Shown here one piece after another: positions 1 to 9,423 of a stretch of DNA of 64,000 nucleotides (position 1 is its first letter; each line of letters opens with the position of its first letter). The DNA is from Haloarcula marismortui ATCC 43049 (GTDB taxonomy: Archaea; Halobacteriota; Halobacteria; Halobacteriales; Haloarculaceae). A program made the position numbers and the translations under genes. Location of the stretch: positions 1,798,001 through 1,862,000 of the forward strand of contig NC_006396.1 of NCBI RefSeq assembly GCF_000011085.1. Direction: 5' to 3'. The notes under the pieces are model-generated. The model did no database searches, was not told the DNA's origin, and saw nothing but the letters and a program-made list of their open reading frames with translations.

Positions 1-36
1 CTCCGAAAAGAAGCGGTCCTGGGCCAAGGTGTAACG

Positions 37-1275
37 ATGCAGGATATCGTTAATGAGGCCCTCGAACGCGACGAGCAGGAGCAGAAACAGCTGTCCGACA
101 GTGATGTCGACGGCTTCGGCGACCCGCGCATCGTCATCGTCGGCTGTGGTGGCGCCGGCAACAACACGGTCAACCGCCTGTACAACATCGGCGTCGAGGG
201 CGCTGACACCGTGGCCATCAACACGGACAAACAGCACCTCAAGATGATCGAAGCCGACACGAAGATTCTGGTCGGCAAGTCTCTCACCAACGGCCTCGGT
301 GCCGGTGGCGACCCGTCGATGGGCGAGCGCGCGACGGAGATGGCACAGGGGACTATCAAGGAAGTGCTGGGCGACGCTGACCTCGTGTTCGTTACCGCCG
401 GCATGGGTGGCGGAACCGGGACCGGGGCCGCCCCCGTCGTCTCGAAGATCGCCAAGGAACAGGGCGCAATCGTCGTCGGCATGGTGTCGACGCCGTTCAA
501 CGTCGAGCGAGCACGGACGGTCAAGGCCGAGGAAGGCCTGGAGAAGCTCCGCAACGAAGCGGACTCCATCATCGTGCTGGACAACAACCGTCTGCTCGAT
601 TACGTCCCGAACCTGCCGATCGGCAAGGCGTTCTCCGTGATGGACCAGATCATCGCCGAGACTGTCAAGGGTATCTCGGAGACCATCACACAGCCGAGCC
701 TCATCAACCTCGACTACGCCGACATGACATCCATCATGAATCAGGGCGGCGTCGCGGTGATGCTTGTCGGCGAGACTCAGGACAAGAATAAGACCGAAGA
801 GGTCGTCAAGGACGCGATGAACCATCCGCTGCTTGACGTGGATTACCGCGGCGCGAGCGGTGGCCTAGTCCACATCACCGGCGGCCCGGACCTCACGCTG
901 AAGGAGGCCGAGGGCATCGCACAGAACATCACCGAGCGGCTCGAGGCCGACGCCAACGTCATCTGGGGCGCACGGATTCAGGAAGAGTACAAGGGTAAGG
1001 TGCGGGTCATGGCCATCATGACCGGCGTCCAGTCCGCCCAGGTACTCGGCCCGACGACCCAGAAGCAGGCCAACAAGTCCCGCGAGGCGATTCAGGAAGT
1101 CGGCGACGACACGTCCTTCGACGCGTCAGACAACGTCGAAAGCTTCGACAGCCCCGCCCCGAACAGCGGGAGTCAGAGCAGCGGCGGTCGCACCACCGGC
1201 TACAGCGAGACCGACGGCGGGCAGGACCAGCGGGAGAAGAACAACGGACTCGACGTCATCCGGACGAACAAGTAG
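37..1275 (+). CDS. ftsZ2: Cell division protein FtsZ, FtsZ2 type
   Basis: A tubulin-like GTPase that polymerises at mid-cell and drives constriction. The 412-residue product has an acidic N-terminal extension of about 30 residues, a nucleotide-binding loop with GGAGNN at 38-43, the tubulin signature GGGTGTG at 124-130 and the T7 catalytic loop NLDYAD at 224-229, so both halves of the GTPase site are intact. The tail after residue 340 is low-complexity and acidic, as in other FtsZ linkers. Haloarchaea have FtsZ1 and FtsZ2; the N-terminal start MQDIV and the neighbouring ncsA gene match my memory of the FtsZ2 locus in Haloferax. The ATG at 37 gives the full N-terminus, and only 36 bases of upstream DNA are visible. 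Confidence 0.95.
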   Translation: MQDIVNEALERDEQEQKQLSDSDVDGFGDPRIVIVGCGGAGNNTVNRLYNIGVEGADTVAINTDKQHLKMIEADTKILVGKSLTNGLGAGGDPSMGERATEMAQGTIKEVLGDADLVFVTAGMGGGTGTGAAPVVSKIAKEQGAIVVGMVSTPFNVERARTVKAEEGLEKLRNEADSIIVLDNNRLLDYVPNLPIGKAFSVMDQIIAETVKGISETITQPSLINLDYADMTSIMNQGGVAVMLVGETQDKNKTEEVVKDAMNHPLLDVDYRGASGGLVHITGGPDLTLKEAEGIAQNITERLEADANVIWGARIQEEYKGKVRVMAIMTGVQSAQVLGPTTQKQANKSREAIQEVGDDTSFDASDNVESFDSPAPNSGSQSSGGRTTGYSETDGGQDQREKNNGLDVIRTNK

Positions 1276-1379
1276 CGACGTCTACGACTTTTCTTTCGGT
1301 TTCTACGGCCGCGAGCGACGCGATCGGTACAATAGTATACAGAACCGATACGTGTACGTCGGGATGTCAGACACGCGCG

Positions 1380-2375
1380 TCAGACCGCTTCCAGCGCGTC
1401 CAGCAGATTGCACTTCCGGCAGAGGTCCCGCGCCGTCGGTGCGCCGCAGTTGTCGCACTCGCCGTAGTCGGTGTCGCTGTTCTCGCCGCCGTAGGTGTCG
1501 GCGGCTAACGCGGCGAGTTTTTCGTAGCCGGCCATAATCGAGTGGCGGGTTCCGGGGTGGTTCTCTTCGAGGCCAAGCATGAGCTCCTGTATCTCGCCGC
1601 GGTAAGCCTCCTCGGCGTGGGGACATTCGGTGATGTGCGCCGGGAGATCTTCGAACCGGGCGTACAGCGCGACTTCCTTCTCCGGGATGTCACGGAGCGG
1701 CTTGGCCCGTGGGATATGGTGGTCTTGCGCCTCACGCGTCTGCTCCGTCGGTGCGTCGGCGGACGAGTCGAACGGTCCCAGCGACGCTTCGAAATGCTTG
1801 GCGATCTGTGAGATATCGCCTTCGAGGAAGTTCATCAGTGCCGTCTCGGCCTCGTCGTCGAGGTTGTGGCCGGTCAGGAGTTTATCGGCGTCGAGTTCCT
1901 CGGCGTACTTCGAGAGGAGGTCACGGCGGAACACACCACAGTAGGCACAGGCGGCCATCCCTTCGGGGTCGTCCTCGACGACATCGTCCATCTGGACGCC
2001 GAACTCCTCGGCGTAGGAGACGGTGACGTGTTCGATGCCCAGATCATCGGTCAGTTCTTCACAGGCCTCTAAGCTCGCGTCGCGATAGCCCTCAATGCCC
2101 TCGTGGATAGAAAGCGCAACCAGTTCGATGCGGGGGTCTTCGGCGAACGTGTCGTGCAGAATCTGCGTGAGAACGACGCTGTCTTTGCCGCCCGAGAGGC
2201 CGATGACCCACGTCTCAGGGTCCTCAACCGTGGCGTCGTCGGACACGAGGCCGTCCTCGCGGATGCGACGGCGGACCCGTTTCGTGACCGCTCGGCAGAG
2301 ATGAGACTCACAGAGGTGAAGCCCGGAATAGGCCGCGTGTAACACCGCATTCTCGCCGCATTTGTCGCACTCCAT
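1380..2375 (-). CDS. ncsA: tRNA 2-thiolation protein NcsA (TtuA/Ncs6 family)
   Basis: An ATP-dependent sulfur transferase that thiolates the wobble uridine of tRNA, using sulfur carried by a SAMP/ubiquitin-like protein. The 331-residue product starts with a zinc finger (CDKCG, then CESHLC), has the PP-loop SGGKDS at about 61-66, a CAYCG motif expected to help bind the Fe-S cluster, and ends with a second zinc finger (CDNCG and CRKC). These are the parts of a TtuA-type enzyme. The ATG at 2375 was chosen because it places the first zinc finger at the N-terminus; eight further in-frame codons upstream look unlike the family. The gene converges on ftsZ2, leaving about 100 bases between the two stops. 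Confidence 0.93.
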   Translation of the reverse strand: MECDKCGENAVLHAAYSGLHLCESHLCRAVTKRVRRRIREDGLVSDDATVEDPETWVIGLSGGKDSVVLTQILHDTFAEDPRIELVALSIHEGIEGYRDASLEACEELTDDLGIEHVTVSYAEEFGVQMDDVVEDDPEGMAACAYCGVFRRDLLSKYAEELDADKLLTGHNLDDEAETALMNFLEGDISQIAKHFEASLGPFDSSADAPTEQTREAQDHHIPRAKPLRDIPEKEVALYARFEDLPAHITECPHAEEAYRGEIQELMLGLEENHPGTRHSIMAGYEKLAALAADTYGGENSDTDYGECDNCGAPTARDLCRKCNLLDALEAV

Positions 2376-2463
2376 CGTAGCGAGTAGTCGTGGCCGCAAT
2401 GGTGAGAGGGTTTCGTCTCGGCCTCGACGGACAGGGTCGCACCGAACCGGTCACAGCCACACC

Positions 2464-3162
2464 TCACAGCGCGTCGGGGCCGTGCTGTAACGTGTCGATG
2501 ACTGTCTCGGCGGTGTCCTCGCGGCCGCTCGAGGAGAACAGTTCGTGGCCGCCGTCATACAGCCGGATACGGTCGGCCGGCAGGCGCTCCCCGACGGCAC
2601 GCGGGTCGACAACTGTGTCCGTAAGTGAGCAAAACGCCGCGGCAGTGTCCCGGGCCGGCGGCAGCGACCGCTGGGCACGAAACACCGTCCGAAGGAAGGC
2701 GGGCGAAACCGACGACGGAGCCTCCGCGAGTTGCTGGGCCGTCGCCAGGTCGCCGATAGCATCGGCGTCCAAGGTATCGATAGGGATGAACGGTTTCGTA
2801 ATCGGGAGCGATGCGATAGCGTCGAGTACCGGCCCCGGAACCGGAAAGTCACTGTCCCACCAGGGGCTCAGGTACACTCGATTCCCAATACCGTCGGCGT
2901 CGAGATGGGCTGCTGTCAGTCCGCCCGCGCTGTGTCCGAGCAGGTCGAACCTGCCGAGGTCGGCGGCGTACTCCTGAACCGGACCGACCCACTCCCGCCG
3001 GTAGTCGGTGATGTGTGTCGGCAGTTCGACGGCGTGAACGCGGTACGCCGTGGTAAGCTGGTCGATGAGCCACTGGACAGTCCGGTGTCGACACCGGTTC
3101 CCCCAGCCGAGGACGAACAGGCAATCCTGTACAGCCCCCTCGTCGTACACGCGAATCTGCAT
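2464..3162 (-). CDS. Alpha/beta hydrolase
   Basis: A 232-residue alpha/beta-hydrolase-fold protein of unknown substrate. It has the nucleophile elbow GHSAG with Ser78, a likely acid in TDTVVD and a likely catalytic His in GGHELF near the C-terminus, so a complete Ser-Asp-His triad can be proposed. There is no signal peptide or membrane segment, so it is probably cytoplasmic. The ATG at 3162 is preferred because upstream in-frame sequence is low-quality and overlaps the neighbouring reading frame. It lies downstream of, and on the same strand as, a DUF2332 gene, about 90 bases away, and may be cotranscribed with it. Esterase, lipase or haloperoxidase-like activity cannot be distinguished from sequence alone. 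Confidence 0.8.
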   Translation of the reverse strand: MQIRVYDEGAVQDCLFVLGWGNRCRHRTVQWLIDQLTTAYRVHAVELPTHITDYRREWVGPVQEYAADLGRFDLLGHSAGGLTAAHLDADGIGNRVYLSPWWDSDFPVPGPVLDAIASLPITKPFIPIDTLDADAIGDLATAQQLAEAPSSVSPAFLRTVFRAQRSLPPARDTAAAFCSLTDTVVDPRAVGERLPADRIRLYDGGHELFSSSGREDTAETVIDTLQHGPDAL

Positions 3163-3250
3163 ACCCGACGTTCCCGCGGCGAGGACATAAGCCCGGGTGA
3201 ACGCCTGACAGCCGTCCGTCGCGTTGTCGATATGGATCGCCCGTGTGCGC

Positions 3251-4276
3251 TCACGGCCGCCACGACAGCCACGCCCCGTGTGGCTCGTAGTCGACGAGGT
3301 GGGTCGTCTTGACGCCGTCACCACTCCAGCGCTTCCAGTCCAGTTCCACCGACTCGCCGCCTGACAGGTCCCGCCGACCGGTGAGCCAGTGAAGCTGGCG
3401 CTCGGCCATTTGCGCTTCGAGCAACGCCGTCAGCGCCTCGCTCAGTTCCGCCGGGACCTGATACAGCACGAGCGTGTTGACGACACAGACCGGGACGTCG
3501 GACGGAATCTCGTCGAGGACCGGCGGCAGGTCATCGAGCATGTCGCCCTCGATAAGCTCGGGTGGGTCGTCGCGTGCAACCGTCAGCGCACCGTCTAAGA
3601 CGGCGCGCCGTTCCTCGTGTTCGGGCCAGACAAGTGCGCGGAGCCAGTCCCTGTCGGCCTCGTCGGTCACGTCGAGCGGATTGCGGTCGAGACCGACCCG
3701 GGAGCGGATAGCGGGCGGCGTTTCCGGGAGCGGCGAGTCGCCACGTCGGACGCGACTCCCGATGGTGACTGGCGAGTCGCTGTTGCCGACCACACGACCG
3801 TCGTAGTCGTAGCGGTAGCGGTCAAACAGCAGGTTCAGGCCGGCGCTCGGACCGAGTTCCACCAGCGCGAGCGGCCCGTCGGCGGCGCTTGCCACCTGTG
3901 CGATGGCCGGGTAGAGGACCGCACTGCGCCGTACCGCGTTCGTCTGCGTGCGCCGGGTCCGCAGGAGCGGCCGGATGGCGTCGGCATGGTCGAGGCAGAA
4001 CTCGCGGAAGGCTGGAAAGCACCCGTCATCAGGGGCCTGAGATTCCGGAGAGATGCTCGGGTAGTACTCGGCCAGCCGATGGTCAGGATGCCGGTCGAGC
4101 AGGTAATGCACTGCGGCCAGCAGGAGGTGCGGGGCCTGGCGACCCTCGGGAACGGTCGCTGCGATGTCGAGGATATCGCTGTCTTCCGCCGCCTCGCGGC
4201 AGAGGTGAGCGTACAGCGGGGAGGAATCGGTGGCCCACTCAGCCAGGTCCCGAAACTGTGCCTGAAGCGCTGACAT
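3251..4276 (-). CDS. DUF2332 family protein
   Basis: A 341-residue soluble protein that I recognise as DUF2332, a family of unknown function found in bacteria and haloarchaea. The motif VELGPSAGLNLLFDRY near residue 145 is the most characteristic segment and resembles a nucleotide or SAM-binding loop, and the C-terminal half contains VCVVNTLVLYQVP, typical of the family. A methyltransferase-like fold is an inference only. The ATG at 4276 fits a leaderless start and gives an N-terminus (LQAQFRDLAEWA) of the usual type. The gene is divergent from the conserved gene that starts at 4359 and lies upstream of a hydrolase on the same strand. Confidence 0.8.
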   Translation of the reverse strand: MSALQAQFRDLAEWATDSSPLYAHLCREAAEDSDILDIAATVPEGRQAPHLLLAAVHYLLDRHPDHRLAEYYPSISPESQAPDDGCFPAFREFCLDHADAIRPLLRTRRTQTNAVRRSAVLYPAIAQVASAADGPLALVELGPSAGLNLLFDRYRYDYDGRVVGNSDSPVTIGSRVRRGDSPLPETPPAIRSRVGLDRNPLDVTDEADRDWLRALVWPEHEERRAVLDGALTVARDDPPELIEGDMLDDLPPVLDEIPSDVPVCVVNTLVLYQVPAELSEALTALLEAQMAERQLHWLTGRRDLSGGESVELDWKRWSGDGVKTTHLVDYEPHGAWLSWRP

Positions 4277-4358
4277 ATCCTCGTGGAGACAGCACAGTGG
4301 TATCAGTGTTCGCCTCCGGAGAGTCAGCGTTTAGGCCGCGCAACTGGTAGAGCAGGCA

Positions 4359-5009
4359 ATGAGTCTGGACCGTCCGGAGGCCGTCGAGCGGGTCGAAGAA
4401 ATCGTCGCCACAGTCGAGGACGAGACGATGCCGGTCCCGGTCCGGGAGGTGTGGGTGTACGGCGACGTAGCGCTCGGGCTGGACCCGGTCGAGCGGTTGG
4501 ACGTGTACGTCACCAAAGACATTCTGTTCAAAGACGCGCCCGAGCGCGCCGAGGAGTTCCAGCGCAGTCACGGCGTCGACGGCGTCGGCAAGACCGTCCG
4601 GGCCGCGTGGGCCGACGAGCACCCCGAGTACATTCGCGCGAACGCCAACGGCCACGCCGCCCCCGAGAAGTGCCTCGCCGCCCACCTCCTGAACGACGAC
4701 GAACCGGTCCATCTGGAAGTGTGTAACGCCTCGTTCGAGGACAACGTCACCCAGCGGCTCAAAGGGGCCAAGATGCGAAACGACTACGAGCAGATTCTGG
4801 ACCCGCGTGGAGCCTGCCTGTGGCTCGACGGCGAACGGTCTCCCGACGCGTTCCAGAAGCTCCGGGACAACGAGTTCGTCTTCCCCACACTAACGCAGTC
4901 GCTGTCGATGCTCGGGATGGACGAGACGGAAGCCGGCGACGCTGCCGACGCGGTCAAAGAGTACCGGGCACAGCAGGAGGGAGCGACGGTTCGGGGCGAC
5001 GTGGTGTAG
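4359..5009 (+). CDS. Conserved haloarchaeal protein, possible nucleotidyltransferase-like fold
   Basis: A 216-residue acidic, soluble protein. I do not recognise a characterised family. The N-terminal third (REVWVYGDVALGLDPVERLDVYVTKD) reads like the strand-turn-helix core of a minimal nucleotidyltransferase, where a Gly-Asp pair precedes acidic residues on the next strand, but the classical GS-x10-DxD is not fully present, so this is only a suggestion. The middle part (NDDEPVHLEVCNASFEDN) and the C-terminal helix-rich part have no known motif. The ATG at 4359 gives a well-formed acidic haloarchaeal N-terminus. Its divergent neighbour is the DUF2332 gene. Confidence 0.75.
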   Translation: MSLDRPEAVERVEEIVATVEDETMPVPVREVWVYGDVALGLDPVERLDVYVTKDILFKDAPERAEEFQRSHGVDGVGKTVRAAWADEHPEYIRANANGHAAPEKCLAAHLLNDDEPVHLEVCNASFEDNVTQRLKGAKMRNDYEQILDPRGACLWLDGERSPDAFQKLRDNEFVFPTLTQSLSMLGMDETEAGDAADAVKEYRAQQEGATVRGDVV

Positions 5010-5044
5010 GCAGTAGGCAGTCACGGCCGGCTTTGGCAGACCGA

Positions 5045-5203
5045 TTACTGCAACCACGGGGTGTCGACTGTTGAAAACTGATGTCCGCAGGCGGGGCATT
5101 CGACGAGCCGCGAGCCGCTCCCGCCGTCGGCGACCGCAGTGAACCGGCGGCTCCAGGTCACGTGACGGCACTCCGGACAGCGGCGGACGAGCGGTGGTAT
5201 CAT
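5045..5203 (-). CDS. Small CPxCG zinc-ribbon protein
   Basis: A 52-residue protein with two Cys pairs (CPEC near residue 9 and CPACGH near residue 38), the typical zinc ribbon of the very small zinc-finger proteins common in haloarchaea. Such proteins have been linked to stress adaptation and motility in Haloferax, but no function can be assigned to this one. The ATG at 5203 is chosen because the upstream in-frame extension lacks any family feature. It converges on the preceding conserved gene. Confidence 0.65.
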   Translation of the reverse strand: MIPPLVRRCPECRHVTWSRRFTAVADGGSGSRLVECPACGHQFSTVDTPWLQ

Positions 5204-5373
5204 GGGAAGGCGCGAATCGACACGTGTCGTTCGTAGCCGTTCGCCTTGCAAGGGTCTGTCGGCGGTCGACATCGCTCTGGGCGAGGTCACGGGCATGGAC
5301 ACAGTCCATGACAACTACAACGCGAGTTTGAGCGTACAGAAAGGATACATCCGCGCCGATCGGAGCGTCTCGT

Positions 5374-6156
5374 ATGAACCGAACGAGACGCGAGACACTG
5401 GGGCTGGTCGGGGGCCTCGCGGCGACCGTCCTCGGCGGCTGTCTCGCTCCCGGGGCTGGCGGCGACGGCGGCGCGACGACGCCAACGCCGCGAAACGGCA
5501 CCGACCAGGGCACACCGACCGACACCGAGAACGAAACCCCGACCCGGACGCCAAACAGACTCCCCGCTGGCGTCAAGCGGGTCGACGCGCCGCCGTACGA
5601 CACTGAGGAGCCCACGTGCTCGGGAGACGGGCAGAACGAGGACTACGACCCGCTGTATCTCTGTGCCAACATGCCGGCCGAGCCGTCGCTGGCGTTCGAC
5701 CAGCGGCCGGCGCGGGGAACGGTGTTTCGCGAGGAAGGGCTACAGTTCTCTCCCGGCGACGACAGCGGCGGAAACGGCAAACAGCTCTATGCGACACTGT
5801 TGACCGGGCCCGACGATGTCGATCGACTCGACGACGAGAGGGACGAAATTCACGCGTTCGTTTCGGAGACGGACTTCGAGCGCCGGGCCGTCCTTGTCGT
5901 CCAGACCGGCTGGGGATCGGGGTCGATACTGCCCCATCTGAAACGCATCGAGGCGACCGACACCGGAATCCACGCCTTCGGCTGTTACACCCGGCCCTGC
6001 GTCTACACCGCCGATTACACCGCCCGCACAACGGTGGCACGGTTCGAGCGCCCAGACGCACTTGACAGCGGCGTCGTCAGCCTGACCGTCGACCCGTCGA
6101 CGCGGTACAACGTGGCGACGGGCGAGGACGTGGTAACAATCGACCAGTCGAACTGA
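5374..6156 (+). CDS. Tat-exported lipoprotein of unknown function
   Basis: A 260-residue secreted protein. The N-terminus has a twin-arginine signal (RRETLGLVGG) followed by a lipobox ending at Cys23 (LGGC), so it should be exported by the Tat system and lipid-anchored on the outer face of the membrane. Residues 24-65 are a Gly/Thr/Pro-rich linker. The mature domain has four Cys residues that could form disulfides (PTCSG, YLCANMP, GCYTRPC). No enzymatic motif was recognised. The following gene starts about 40 bases downstream on the same strand and encodes a membrane protein, so the three genes 5374-7203 may form one transcript. Confidence 0.8.
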   Translation: MNRTRRETLGLVGGLAATVLGGCLAPGAGGDGGATTPTPRNGTDQGTPTDTENETPTRTPNRLPAGVKRVDAPPYDTEEPTCSGDGQNEDYDPLYLCANMPAEPSLAFDQRPARGTVFREEGLQFSPGDDSGGNGKQLYATLLTGPDDVDRLDDERDEIHAFVSETDFERRAVLVVQTGWGSGSILPHLKRIEATDTGIHAFGCYTRPCVYTADYTARTTVARFERPDALDSGVVSLTVDPSTRYNVATGEDVVTIDQSN

Positions 6157-6194
6157 CCCCGTGTTCTTTGCGACCTGCCGGTGAAGCGACAGCT

Positions 6195-6626
6195 ATGGCA
6201 GCCCTCCTGATTCGAACCCTCCACGTGCTCGCGATGGCGGCCCTCGTCGGCGGCACGACCGTTCTCTGGTACAGCTATCGGAGCGGCGCTATTGCCTCGC
6301 TCGCGCCCGCGCAACAGTTTGAGTGGCTGTTCTGGGGCGGTGTCGGCGTACTCGTGTTCACCGGCATCGGGAACCTCGGCGCGCTCGGGCCGCCGGGTCC
6401 CGGAACCGACTGGGGACGAACACTGCTGGCGAAACTCGCCATCGTCGTTGTCCTCATCGGCGGGTCGGTCGTCCGTACGCTTTTGCTCGTCCGAGCCAGT
6501 GACCGCGAGGGCACGTTCGACGACCTACCCCCGGCCATTCAGCAAACGCTCTCGCGGGCCTACGGCGCGACGGCGGCCGTCCTCTTGAGCATCGTCGTCC
6601 TCGCGGAGGTCCTCGCGCATGGGTGA
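6195..6626 (+). CDS. CopD-like four-helix membrane protein
   Basis: A 143-residue integral membrane protein with about four hydrophobic helices. The first helix carries His (RTLHVLAMAALVGGTTVLWY), like the first helix of CopD/DUF-type haem or copper membrane proteins, and a Gly/Pro-rich loop precedes the third helix. I infer a CopD-like role but cannot name a substrate. The ATG at 6195 places the first helix at the N-terminus; nine upstream in-frame codons are polar and unlikely. The last 8 bases overlap the start of the next gene, suggesting translational coupling. Confidence 0.7.
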   Translation: MAALLIRTLHVLAMAALVGGTTVLWYSYRSGAIASLAPAQQFEWLFWGGVGVLVFTGIGNLGALGPPGPGTDWGRTLLAKLAIVVVLIGGSVVRTLLLVRASDREGTFDDLPPAIQQTLSRAYGATAAVLLSIVVLAEVLAHG

Positions 6627-7203
6627 GAACCAGCGTGAGCGGGAAGCTATGGCGGAACGAGCGAGTGAGACCAAGCCAGCGCGCGACGCCAGACAGCGTT
6701 CTACGCGACCGGTGCCACTCGTGACGTGGACGCTCGCCACGTTCGACACTGCCCTGTTCGTCCTGCTCGGCGTCCTCGCCGCCCACGCGAGCGGTGGCCT
6801 CGCCGACCTGCTCGCCGGGCTGAACACCCTCGTCGGCGTCGCCGTCTTCTGCTATCTCTGGGCGCTGTTCGTCCTGGCCGTTCGGTGGGTCCACAGCCGG
6901 GTGGCACTTGTGGATGTCCCGCTGCAAACCCTCGTCCTCCACGGAGTTGCGGCCGGGAGTGTCGCAGGCGTCGCGTTCTTGCTGGGACTGCTCGCGGTGG
7001 CACTCGTCCCAACAATACAGGGCGGCGGGGTCAGCCTCCAGACCGTGGTACTGGTCCTGCTCATCGGAGCCGGTGTCGCCGCTATCGTCGGCGGCGTCGT
7101 CGGCCTGCTCGCCAGCCTGCTGGATATCGCAGTCTACGGACTGGCAGGCTCTCTGCTGCCCGAAGCCGGGGGCGAGCGGGTCACGGAATCTCGCCGACGG
7201 TGA
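6619..7203 (+). CDS. Membrane protein of unknown function
   Basis: A 194-residue protein with a basic and acidic cytoplasmic N-terminus of about 30 residues followed by four to five strongly hydrophobic segments rich in Ala, Val, Leu and Gly (for example near 40-60, 65-85, 100-130 and 140-175). No catalytic or transport motif is visible. It overlaps the preceding CopD-like gene by 8 bases and its 3' end overlaps the end of the convergent methyltransferase by about 20 bases. It probably belongs to the same transcript as the lipoprotein at 5374 and the CopD-like protein. Confidence 0.7.
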   Translation: MGENQREREAMAERASETKPARDARQRSTRPVPLVTWTLATFDTALFVLLGVLAAHASGGLADLLAGLNTLVGVAVFCYLWALFVLAVRWVHSRVALVDVPLQTLVLHGVAAGSVAGVAFLLGLLAVALVPTIQGGGVSLQTVVLVLLIGAGVAAIVGGVVGLLASLLDIAVYGLAGSLLPEAGGERVTESRRR

Positions 7204-7972
7204 CGAAGAACGGCACGGTCTCGTGGCGCTCGTAGGCCTCGTCCTGCATCTGCTCGACCACGTCGCGGCCCATCGACCGCCAGCGCTCCCGGAGCGCATC
7301 GTACTCGGCGGGCGTCGCCTCGCCGTTGAGAATCGTTTCGCGGTCGTGAGCCAGCCCGGTCCCGGTCGCCTTCCGCCGGGCGGCCTGCATCGCCGCGTCG
7401 TCGTAGGGTGGTTCGATTTGCTGCTCCTGGTCGTACTGTGTCGTCGAAACGACGGTCAGCTCCGCATCGCTGAACACGTCGGCGGCGTCACTACCGAGGG
7501 TCACGTCTGTCCGCACTCCATCGAGAAAAAGCCGGCGAGCGCGGCGGGCCAGCATGGGCTCCGCGTCGACGGTCGACTCAACGGTGACCGCAGCGTTGTT
7601 CGGCTCGATGGCAGCCACCCGGTCGGTGGCGACGCGGGCGAACTCCCGGACTGCGACCTCGGGGTCGGGGAGGTTGATGAGCAGCGCCTGGCACACGACC
7701 AGATCGAAGCTGTCGTCGTCGAAAGGGAGTTGCGTCGCGTCCCCACAGACGGTCGGGTCGCCGGCGGCGGCCAGCAGGTCCGTATCGGCGTCGAGGCCGA
7801 CGACCGTGCCGTCGGTCTCCTCGCGGAGGACACGGGTCAGTTCGCCGGTCCCACAGCCCACGTCGAGGACGCGCTCGCACTCGCCCAACTGCAGGTCTGA
7901 GAGCGCCTCGCGGGAGTCGGTCCACATCCCCCGGCGGGTGGTTTCGAGGTAGTCGGCGGAGAACCTGCGCAC
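7181..7972 (-). CDS. Class I SAM-dependent methyltransferase
   Basis: A 263-residue soluble enzyme. The SAM-binding motif I is VLDVGCGTGELTRVL near residue 35-50, motif II is GLDADTDLL with the acidic ribose-binding residue, and motif IV is FDLVVCQALLINLP. The C-terminal half is family-specific and gives no clue to the methyl acceptor. The start used is a GTG at 7972, which gives MRRFSADYLETTR just before motif I; no better ATG lies nearby. Its 3' end overlaps the convergent membrane-protein gene. It could act on a small molecule such as a quinone or on a macromolecule. Confidence 0.82.
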   Translation of the reverse strand: MRRFSADYLETTRRGMWTDSREALSDLQLGECERVLDVGCGTGELTRVLREETDGTVVGLDADTDLLAAAGDPTVCGDATQLPFDDDSFDLVVCQALLINLPDPEVAVREFARVATDRVAAIEPNNAAVTVESTVDAEPMLARRARRLFLDGVRTDVTLGSDAADVFSDAELTVVSTTQYDQEQQIEPPYDDAAMQAARRKATGTGLAHDRETILNGEATPAEYDALRERWRSMGRDVVEQMQDEAYERHETVPFFVTVGEIP

Positions 7973-8020
7973 AGTTCCTCAGAGTCGAGTCGCCCTCAAA
8001 AGTACCGCGGTCGAAGGGCC

Positions 8021-8854
8021 TTATTCGCCGCGTAGTTCCTTGACGCGCTCGATGTTCCAGGCGAAGCTCTTGCCGTTCTCGGTCGGCGTCTCAAGCACCA
8101 GCGGTACGTCGCGGATGGCGTCGTGGTTGACGAACGCGCGCATGCCGTCCTCGCCGATGTGGCCCTCACCGATGTGGGCGTGTTCGTCCTTGTTCGTCCC
8201 GCACTCGTGTTTCGAGTCGTTGAGGTGGACACAGGCGAGGTCCTCAACACCGACGACCTCGTCGAACTCCGCGAGCGTCTCGTCGACGGCCTCGGGTGTC
8301 GAGAGGTCGTAGCCCGCGGCGAACATATGGGCCGTGTCGAGACAGAACTCGATATCCTGGTCCGTGCGTTCACGGACCGTCGCCAGATGCTCGAACTGGC
8401 CGCCGAGTTTCGTCCCGCTACCCGCATCAGACTCGACCAGCACCGTGACGCCCTCGGGGATGTCGAGGTCGTCCAGCACGCTCGCGGCGTTGTCGAGGCC
8501 ACCGTCGACACCCGCGCCGGTGTGGGCGCCGAGGTGGACGTTGACGTACTCGATGCCCAATTTCGCGGCGGCGTCGACCTCCTTCTGCATGGAGTCCAGT
8601 GACTTCTCCCGGAGGTCGTCTTTGGGCGTACAGAGATTGACCAGATACGACGAGTGGATGACCCACGGGCCGACGCCGTGGTCGGCTGCGAGGTCGCGGA
8701 ACTGCTCGGCCTCGTCGTCGTCGATGTTCGGGTCCTGCCAGACCTGCGGCGAATGGGAGAATATCTGCCCGCAGTTGCCGCTGTACTCGACCTGTTCCTC
8801 GACGGCGTTGTAGACACCGCCGGCGATAGAGGTGTGTGCCCCGACTCGTACCAT
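8021..8854 (-). CDS. nfo: Deoxyribonuclease IV (AP endonuclease, Nfo family)
   Basis: A 277-residue TIM-barrel enzyme that cleaves the DNA backbone 5' of abasic sites during base-excision repair, using a trinuclear zinc centre. The family signatures are visible: [10 protein letters not shown] at the N-terminus, [68 protein letters not shown] and LVLETP, which together supply the expected His, Glu and Asp zinc ligands. The length matches bacterial Nfo. The ATG at 8854 gives the usual MVRVGAH start; a GTG two codons upstream is less likely. The next gene upstream is the methyltransferase's neighbour on the same strand, with no overlap. Confidence 0.93.
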   Translation of the reverse strand: MVRVGAHTSIAGGVYNAVEEQVEYSGNCGQIFSHSPQVWQDPNIDDDEAEQFRDLAADHGVGPWVIHSSYLVNLCTPKDDLREKSLDSMQKEVDAAAKLGIEYVNVHLGAHTGAGVDGGLDNAASVLDDLDIPEGVTVLVESDAGSGTKLGGQFEHLATVRERTDQDIEFCLDTAHMFAAGYDLSTPEAVDETLAEFDEVVGVEDLACVHLNDSKHECGTNKDEHAHIGEGHIGEDGMRAFVNHDAIRDVPLVLETPTENGKSFAWNIERVKELRGE

Positions 8855-8894
8855 GCACACCGGTCAGTGATGCCCGACAAAAGAGGTTCCGGAG

Positions 8895-9212
8895 TCAGAG
8901 CCACTCGCGGGCGGGCGGAATCACGCCGAGACTCGACGTAACGAGGTAGACGCCAAAGCCGATGAAAACGGCGGAGACGAGCAACGAAATCGGTGTTACA
9001 TCTGCAAGCAGTGCGGACACGCCGGTAGCAATCAGGACGATTCCGATGCCGACCAGCATGAGCGTCCCGAGCGCGCCAAGCACCGCGTCCTCGGCTGCGA
9101 CACGGACAATCGCGTACAGTTCTTCCTCAGAAAGCGCTGCGACGGTGCCGTCAGTTGCTGGAGGGTCGGTGGAGGTGTCGACAGGGCCGTCATCAGCGGG
9201 GGACGAGACCAT
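8895..9212 (-). CDS. Small two-helix membrane protein
   Basis: A 105-residue protein with an acidic, Ser/Thr/Asp-rich N-terminal 25 residues, a short amphipathic segment (EEELYAIVRVAAEDAVLG) and two hydrophobic helices (LGTLMLVGIGIVLIATGVSALL and ISLLVSAVFIGFGVYLVTSSLG). It ends PPAREWL. The function is unknown. The ATG at 9212 was chosen because the long upstream in-frame extension contains Cys and His-rich sequence atypical of haloarchaeal proteins. It is divergent from the HTH_10 regulator that starts at 9424. Confidence 0.65.
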   Translation of the reverse strand: MVSSPADDGPVDTSTDPPATDGTVAALSEEELYAIVRVAAEDAVLGALGTLMLVGIGIVLIATGVSALLADVTPISLLVSAVFIGFGVYLVTSSLGVIPPAREWL

Positions 9213-9390
9213 ACCACCGCTTGGCCGGGATGTCACAAAACGGTGACGTAGGGCTGTTGTCACGACCGGTGGCCAGTCCATCCCTGTAGCCCCGTCATTG
9301 CAGACGTACGGTCCGCAGTGGCGTGACTGTATAGTCTTATCAATAGCCAACTAAACAGAGTGAAAGGAGTTCGGTGGACCAGTAACCGAC

Positions 9391-9397
9391 TTATACC
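9391..9397 (+). promoter_or_regulatory. TATA-like box for the HTH_10 gene at 9424
   Basis: The sequence TTATACC lies 27-33 bases before the ATG at 9424, the spacing expected for a leaderless haloarchaeal transcript. This supports that ATG as the true start. Confidence 0.5.
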
Positions 9398-9423
9398 AAC
9401 ACACCTAATTTAGTAATAGCCAG

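Noticed and set aside
4330-4358. tRNA D-arm-like sequence (CAACTGGTAGAGCA) before the gene at 4359
   Set aside because: It lacks acceptor, anticodon and T stems and lies in a promoter region, so it is not a tRNA.
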